The translations under genes were made by a program, and so were the position numbers. Under the pieces are notes generated by a model. It saw only the letters and a list, made by a program, of their open reading frames with translations, had not been told where the DNA came from and made no database searches. This document shows, piece after piece, positions 58,240 through 64,000 of a stretch of DNA of 64,000 nucleotides (position 1 is the stretch's first letter; every line of letters starts with the position of its first letter). This DNA is from Atherinomorus stipes (Eukaryota; Chordata; Actinopteri; Atheriniformes; Atherinidae), in assembly GCA_023101725.1 (NCBI GenBank), contig JALJCO010007076.1, positions 1 through 64,000 of the forward strand. The letters run 5' to 3'.

Positions 58240-60060
58240 CTCTTTAGGGGGGGCCATAAAAAAAACAAAAAAAAACAACAGTCTCTGGCATTCCATGGTG
58301 TTTCCCAGTCATCTCATGGGAATGGATGTTGCCAGGCATGTTTGTGCAGGGGTACAAATCATGCTGTCAGCTTCAGCGCGCCTGTCAAAGAAGCCACACA
58401 TCAACACGGCCAGACGAAGACGACTATAAGCACAGTGACATAGCATGACTCAGTGGGGGGCTTGCCTTGAGTGATGATTGGAGGAATAAATGTGTGCACG
58501 CGCTTATGTGGTTTCAAATATTCTTGTAGTGTGCACATATTTGTCTGTGAAGAGATACACATCTCACACATCTCCGGGTTTTTGACCCATTAGTAAAATG
58601 ACCTGTGCGTGATGAATAATCTGAAGCAAAGAGCAGCTTAAGGCTTCACAACATTAACTCCATCCTGTCAAAATCTATTGCCCCCACACCTCCCCTGTGC
58701 CCCAGTGTGTGCTTTACATCACAAACACGCCTGTGTGAGGATGCACGCAGACCTGTTTGTTTACAGGTAAGGAATGTTAGCTTAACCGTGTTTGTGTGCG
58801 CCACTGTGTTTTCGTTTTAGCATACTTTGCGTGAGGCTGTGTACCGTGCAGCCTTTCGCCCGCCTTTCACTGTTGACTACAGCTATTTGCAGACTGATTT
58901 ACTGACACATACAGCCTGGTCAAATAGATGGAGATAATCTATGCAAATGTAACACAGTATTTTCTCAATCAAAAGCTATTTAGCAGCCTGTGTATCTTCC
59001 TGTGTGTGTTCAATGAGACAGCTCCCACAGGGCCTCATGTGGAGCTGGTTTGGTGATACAAGGCTGATTAAAAACATTGCAAAGTGGTTTGTTTAGATTC
59101 AAGAACGCCAGACAAATTTGTGTTCTTTTAGAGTGCAATGAATGCAATATCACAAGGATGTAATAAGCTTGTTTCTTTGTTGTTGTTAGACGTGAAACAT
59201 GTACCCGTGAATGAACATTTTCCAGTCAGGAGGAGCATGAAGTAAAACTGCTGCAATCAATATTTGAATATAAACAATGGTTCAGATAACTATGTGCAAC
59301 GTTACACATAACTGGGAGAAAAAAATGAGTTAGTGAGTGCAGACAAACAGAAAAAAGTTACCAACATTTGTTTTTATGTTGATAAATATTCCCTAAAAGA
59401 TGTGCAGCCACACTTACTGTAGTCCTGTTAATGGATAGCCAAAAAATAACATCAGTTTTAATGAACAGATAGAGATTTTTATCTTCATGCATCATTACAA
59501 ACGGTGTAATCTCTTCTGATATAAAACTACAACACAGACTGCTGTTCAGTATTAAACACCAAAGAAGACCAAAAGAAGAAAAAAAAAAAAAAAAAAACGC
59601 ACAAACTTTTAAATTTCAAGTCTGTGGCGGTCATATGTGAAATAATCTCATTACTCTTTTTACAGTTTGAGCTAGGTGAATCTGGACAGTCATTCTGGAA
59701 TATTGTGGTATTTAATATCACATTTTCTATACCCGTAGATCACAATTCCCGGCACCTTTTTGGGCTGTCCCGATCCAACACCGACATCAGATATTGGGAC
59801 GATATAGATTTTTTTTTTTTAAAGTGAATTGGAATAGGTCAAAATTTGCAGATCCAGGAAATCTATTCCAGCTTTTCTTTCAAGCATTTCTTCCAGACTG
59901 GGTCTTAATTTATTTGAAATTATTTTATTTATTATTGTGTTTGTAAGTGTAAAATTCATCATACCCATTGGTAAATAATAAATGGGACTTTTTTCATGAA
60001 CATGTTAAGCCGTTTTTTTTTTGTTTTGTTTTTTTTTTTTTAGCTCAGTTTTATGGACAG
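58240..60060. other. Non-coding, nothing recognised
   Basis: No gene. An A-tract lies at 59,579-59,597. The stretch 59,755-59,815 (GGGCTGTCCCGATCCAACACCGACATCAGATATTGG) resembles part of the hAT-type MITE family seen at 33.3 kb. Confidence 0.4.
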
Positions 60061-60070
60061 TTCATATTGT

Positions 60071-60366
60071 GTGTGTGTGTGTTCCTGTACTTGCTACATT
60101 GTGAGAACCGTTTTGCGCTTTTAACCAACAAAGTGAGGACATTTTAGGAAAGTGAGGACATTTTGGCCAGTCTTCACTAAAAAATCCTAAGAAAAACCCA
60201 TTTTTGAGGGTTAAGATTTGGTTTTAGATTTTAGGTTACAATTAGGTTTTGGTTAGGGTTAGGGCAAGGGTTAGGTTTAGGCAATCAGTTGTGACGGTTA
60301 GGGGCTAGGAATGCATTATATCAATGAATGTCCTCACAAAGATAAAAGTACAAGGATGTATGTGTT
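60071..60366. repeat. Repeat with inverted ends and interstitial TTAGGG-like units
   Basis: The left edge (TCCTGTACTTGCTACATTGTGAGAAC) and the reverse complement of the right edge (TCCTTGTACTTTTATCTTTGTGAGGAC) are inverted. Inside, 60,240-60,310 contains GGTTAGGGTTAGGGCAAGGGTTAGG and looser variants. This arrangement is found as a dispersed repeat in fish genomes, so the telomere-like units are probably part of the repeat and not a former chromosome end. Confidence 0.6.
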
Positions 60367-60424
60367 TTGAACAGGTGCTACATGCTATTATCTCCTGTTG
60401 GTCTAAATGTTGTTTTCAGTTTCT

Positions 60425-60580
60425 CAAGTTCAAGTTTATTTACAGCGCACATTTATCAACAGATAAATCAACAGGGCATAAAAACAGTAACACAGGAAAA
60501 AGAGGCCAAAAAAAAAAAAAAAAAAAACGTAGACAAGATAGAACAGAATTGAAAAATTAAAATGTAGATTAAAAAAATAG
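60425..60580. repeat. Fragment of a common fish repeat (AAGTTTATTTACAGCGCAC)
   Basis: CTCAAGTTCAAGTTTATTTACAGCGCACATTTATCAACA is a recurrent motif in teleost interspersed repeats of the form 'aagtttatttgtatagcgcattt'. It is followed by an A19-like tract at 60,510-60,528. Short frames here are not credible genes. Confidence 0.45.
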
Positions 60581-60589
60581 GGAATAAAT

Positions 60590-61555
60590 AGGCAACAAAA
60601 ACAGAACAAAGAGGAGACTAACTAATGCCTGGTTAAAAAGAAAGGTTTTAAATGCTGGCTTGAAAGTGGCAACAGACTCAGCAGATCTAATCGATAGATT
60701 GAAAATAGATAATAGATCTTAGTGATATATACAGTACATCTAAACATGTGTGGTACTGAGATTAACACCGAAACATTATAAATTACATTACAAATAATTA
60801 GATGGCTTATTTTATCATTATGTGCACAAAAAGAAAAGGAAAAAAATTTCCCCTTAATATGTTTTGTACTCGGTCCTGCCTTCTGTTTGCACCACCCAGC
60901 ATCACTTCAGGGTGTTTATATTTGCTGTGTATTTTCTTATGTTCCTCAGAAAAAAAATCTGCTTTTAAACAATTTTGTGAGTTAAAGTCTGGACTGTCTC
61001 CAGCGTTTGTGTGACAAAAGCTACAGTAATTTTCCTGCATTATAAGATCACAATCAGTGAGAACATGCACGTGGATCGGTCTGCTGGTGTAATAACACAT
61101 CCAGCGTCAAAATTTTCCACATCAATCCACCTAGAACTGGTTTCCCATTGTGGGAAAAAGCTGAATCCATCCTCTGACCCATTCTCCTCTTTATTGCTAA
61201 CAATGGCATATTAAAGATTATCAGCAGGTTGTAATTTAATCAGCTCGACTCAATAAGAGGATAAGCTAATTTTATGCTGAATATCATATTGCTCACTGTG
61301 GGCCTTTTTTTTTTTTTTTAACCCAATCAACCTTTGACCATGATCAGCACTTTTAAAAAGTAGTCCCGAGCAATTTTCTAAACACTATGAAAGCTGATCA
61401 ATACATGCTGGATATGAAGGCTTCAAATTAGTCTCCCAGACCACCCTGCCACATGTCCATAGCTGTTCACGCTTTCCCCACAGTCTCTTCTGACTGAAAT
61501 CTATCATCACCATTCCTCTGTCGCAGCCAAAAATCATTTGTGCCCAGCTTACTTT
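60590..61555. other. Non-coding, nothing recognised
   Basis: AT-rich sequence with a T tract near 61,307-61,319. No gene or repeat ends recognised. Confidence 0.4.
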
Positions 61556-61559
61556 CTAT

Positions 61560-61735
61560 TCGCTTCTCCTCTCCTCAGCACACGGCTGAGCTCACAGCCA
61601 AAAACCTGCCTCTTCCAACCACCCACACTTCCCCCTCCTCCCTCTTTTCTCATCTCCCTCGCACCCCACTCAACCTCTCTTCTCCCTCACCTCTCTCTCA
61701 TCGCCCCCTCTCCTGCTCAACTCCAAAGTCTCCTA
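61560..61735. repeat. Pyrimidine-rich (CT) stretch
   Basis: CTCCTC, CCCTC and TCTC motifs dominate on the plus strand. The overlapping frames of 73 and 78 codons (Ser/Pro/Leu-rich) reflect this composition and are not called genes. Confidence 0.7.
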
Positions 61736-61860
61736 ATTCCTGTCATGCTAATTGGAGCTGACAGACACAGCTAATTATGCGCAGATAATCTGCTGCATCT
61801 GACTAATTATAATTCCCATTAGCTGCCGATAATGCTCATTAGATTAACTTTCTCCAGAAG
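61736..61860. promoter_or_regulatory. Candidate non-coding regulatory element rich in TAAT sites
   Basis: About 125 bp contain several homeodomain-type cores: GCTAATTGG, GCTAATTATG, ACTAATTATAATT, CCATTAGC and TCATTAG. The segment has no simple-sequence tracts, unlike its flanks. The resemblance to conserved developmental enhancers is an impression, not a comparison. Confidence 0.3.
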
Positions 61861-64000
61861 AAATTGGAAATAATAGGTCGGGCTCAACGCTGCATCTTTT
61901 TGGTAATCACGGGTAGGGGGGTGGGAGTGTTGTTTGGTGTTGAGGAGGGAGGCTGGTTGTTCTCGCTGGCCACTGAGGAAATAGATACACACCATCTGAT
62001 CCAAATGAAATTTAACACATCTGGACTGCAGCAAATGAAATAAACAGAGACAGTCAAGAGGGAAAATTATGACATATTAGTCTGTGTCAGGTCAGACGGT
62101 TACATAAAAATATACTGTATATATATTTATTTAGTTTTAAGAGTGGTCATCCCAGCTGGTGAATGACGGCTGATGCTTAAAGCAAAGATAATGTTGGATT
62201 TGGGTTTAAACATAACTTGTGCGTACCTAGTGAGCCATGAAAACAGATGCAGTTACCCCAAGCTGGCTTCAGTTCATTAGCCCACTCTGCAGTATGATCT
62301 ATCAACCCCCAATCACACACGCTTATTTGACCATTTATTTGTGATCCACTCAGTCTACCACTGAGCGGACCAATCTCACCTTTACTGCATGACAGCACTG
62401 TGGCTCAAGTACCACCTGTGAAGAAGTGCTTTTATGTGTTAAAGAGAGGGATATCATTTAACTTCTGACGGGTTTGCCTCAGTATGTGCAGGGATGATAT
62501 AAAAGCAGGGCTATTCACGGCCATAAGCATAAAGCTGTACCACAGCGTCGACTTACTTTGTACATTTTTTAAACTGAAAATGTGAGCTGTCGAGAAAACA
62601 GCTCCAGCGCACTTTTGATGTAAAAATTGATGGTGTGGTATAATCATTTCATGCTGTCGATGCATTTGCGAGTTTTCTTTTGCCTCGTGTGAGTGCTCTA
62701 AGAGAATTGGTTGCTTTCTAAAGGCAGCAACAGCTACTGCAACTGATGAAAGAAAGGCTTGTTTGCTTTAGATCTCAAACTAGATGATGCCATCAAGTGG
62801 GCATCAATAGCATCTGACCACATGAAATTGTGAAATCCTCCGTTATGGTTGCCCAAGCTTGGAGAGGAATTGGACACAGAAGCTGTGTGTTATTTATTGA
62901 TGCAGTGTGAAACTGAGGAGTCCAAAGCCTGGGGAACACAGAGGTCCTAAAACCCACAAATAGGATATTGATCGCATTGAAGGGTGGGAAAAAAAAAGAG
63001 AAAAAAAAAAAAGTATTTAACCATGAAGTACCCTACTTACTCCATTGAGTGGTTAACTTTCTTCTTGCCCACCTTTTTTTCCCAGCAGCTATTTACAACA
63101 TTCAACATGCTGTGACATTCGAGAGTGTATGTTCCTATGACAACCCATCCAATTACCCATTGGGAGCAAGACTGACACTCAGGGTATTTAAATAAAAAAA
63201 ATTTAAAAAATATCTGAAGTATATAAGATTCCATAGTGAACATGGGTTCTACTATGTTCTACTTCCCTCAAAGACAAAAGAAACAGCTGAGCCCCTGCTA
63301 GCCCACTTGTGTGCATTCACAGTTTAACTTAGCCCCATGAGGCTGACAATAATCCACAATGTGCATTAACATGTGAAGCACACGTACTTACTTGACTCTG
63401 CACGTGCCTGTTTGTAATGTTCCTAGCTTGATTATGTTAACATGTCTTAAAAAATAAGCACCATACAAGTAAGAAGGGAAAAAGAATGACAAGCTATAAA
63501 AATTAGCTAATTATGAGAAAAGCTACTCGGCAGAATTCAGTGGGATGCATTTTAAAACCCAAAGCAGTGATGCTTGAGCAAAAAGAGGCAACAAAAGTTG
63601 TCAAGCCCACCTACACTGTTCCTTGTTCATGTCCAGGAAAATGCCCTACAGCAGTGTTGTCAAAAAAACAAAAAGAAACCTAGCTACAAAAATATAAGCA
63701 TGATTACAGGATCGCTCACTCCCTGCTTCAAAACACAGAGGGAAATTGATACAACTCTACATTTCTCATTTGGATAGCTTCAGGCGGTCCACAAAACAGA
63801 AACATGATGCTTGTCGGTGCTAAAGTGGAACAGACAAGAGCTGCTAGACATCAAGTTTTCCTTAGAAGTGAAAACAAAAAATAAATTGAGCTTTAATAAA
63901 ATTACTCAAACACTTTTTTTTAAATCTTACTGTCAAGTGTCCAACTTTTTCCTTCCATGCTGCACTAATTGATGCCGAATCCACAGCATCTGCTGCTGTG
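61861..64000. other. Non-coding, nothing recognised
   Basis: No gene, RNA or structured repeat recognised. A-tracts lie near 62,989-63,013. Short frames on both strands lack known domains. Confidence 0.4.

Noticed and set aside
61538..61774. Two overlapping Ser/Pro-rich frames
   Set aside because: Composition effect of the pyrimidine-rich tract.

Overview
The window reads as intergenic or deeply intronic DNA from a ray-finned (teleost) fish. The evidence is the repeat content: a vertebrate-type BEL/Pao LTR retrotransposon, L2-like LINEs ending in the fish-typical 'aaacttgccttgcc' tail, relics of hAT and PIF/Harbinger transposons, Tc1-type short inverted-repeat elements, many TTAA-flanked non-autonomous elements and long AT dinucleotide runs. 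I found no convincing host protein-coding exon, no tRNA or rRNA and no CRISPR array. Nearly every long open frame belongs to a mobile element.

Layout. 1-8.7 kb: AT-rich sequence without genes, holding one copy of a dispersed repeat (3.4-4.3 kb) and a short foldback (5.4-5.6 kb). 8.7-10.9 kb: an hAT-like non-autonomous element, then a PIF/Harbinger-like element with the start of a transposase on the minus strand. 11.87-18.66 kb: one complete BEL/Pao element of 6,791 bp with two 471-bp LTRs that I read as identical, a 5-bp target duplication ATGAC, a gag region broken by one-base frame changes, and two long pol frames carrying protease, reverse transcriptase, RNase H and integrase. 19.4-23.7 kb: an AT repeat, a decayed LINE, one unexplained minus-strand frame and a palindromic Tc1-type MITE. 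23.78-29.25 kb: a four-level nest of elements (outer element, L2-like LINE, TTAA-flanked element, hAT fragment and another MITE). 29-36 kb: mostly featureless, with a reverse-transcriptase relic and an hAT-type MITE. 36.07-40 kb: four short DNA elements in a row, most flanked by TTAA. 42.6-49.8 kb: a fragment of one of those families and a shorter second copy of another. 50-64 kb: sparse repeats, a Tc1-type MITE, an 88-nt pure purine tract, an AT repeat, a repeat with interstitial TTAGGG-like units, and a few high-complexity stretches rich in homeodomain-like TAATTA sites that could be conserved non-coding elements.

The genes with a recognisable joint function are those of the BEL/Pao element: Gag packages the RNA, the protease matures the polyprotein, RT/RNase H makes cDNA and integrase inserts it. 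Because its LTRs are identical it is the youngest thing in the window, yet its reading frame is broken about seven times. That contrast, together with the nested TTAA-element stack, is the most interesting content here. I saw no strong sign of a previously undescribed multi-gene system.
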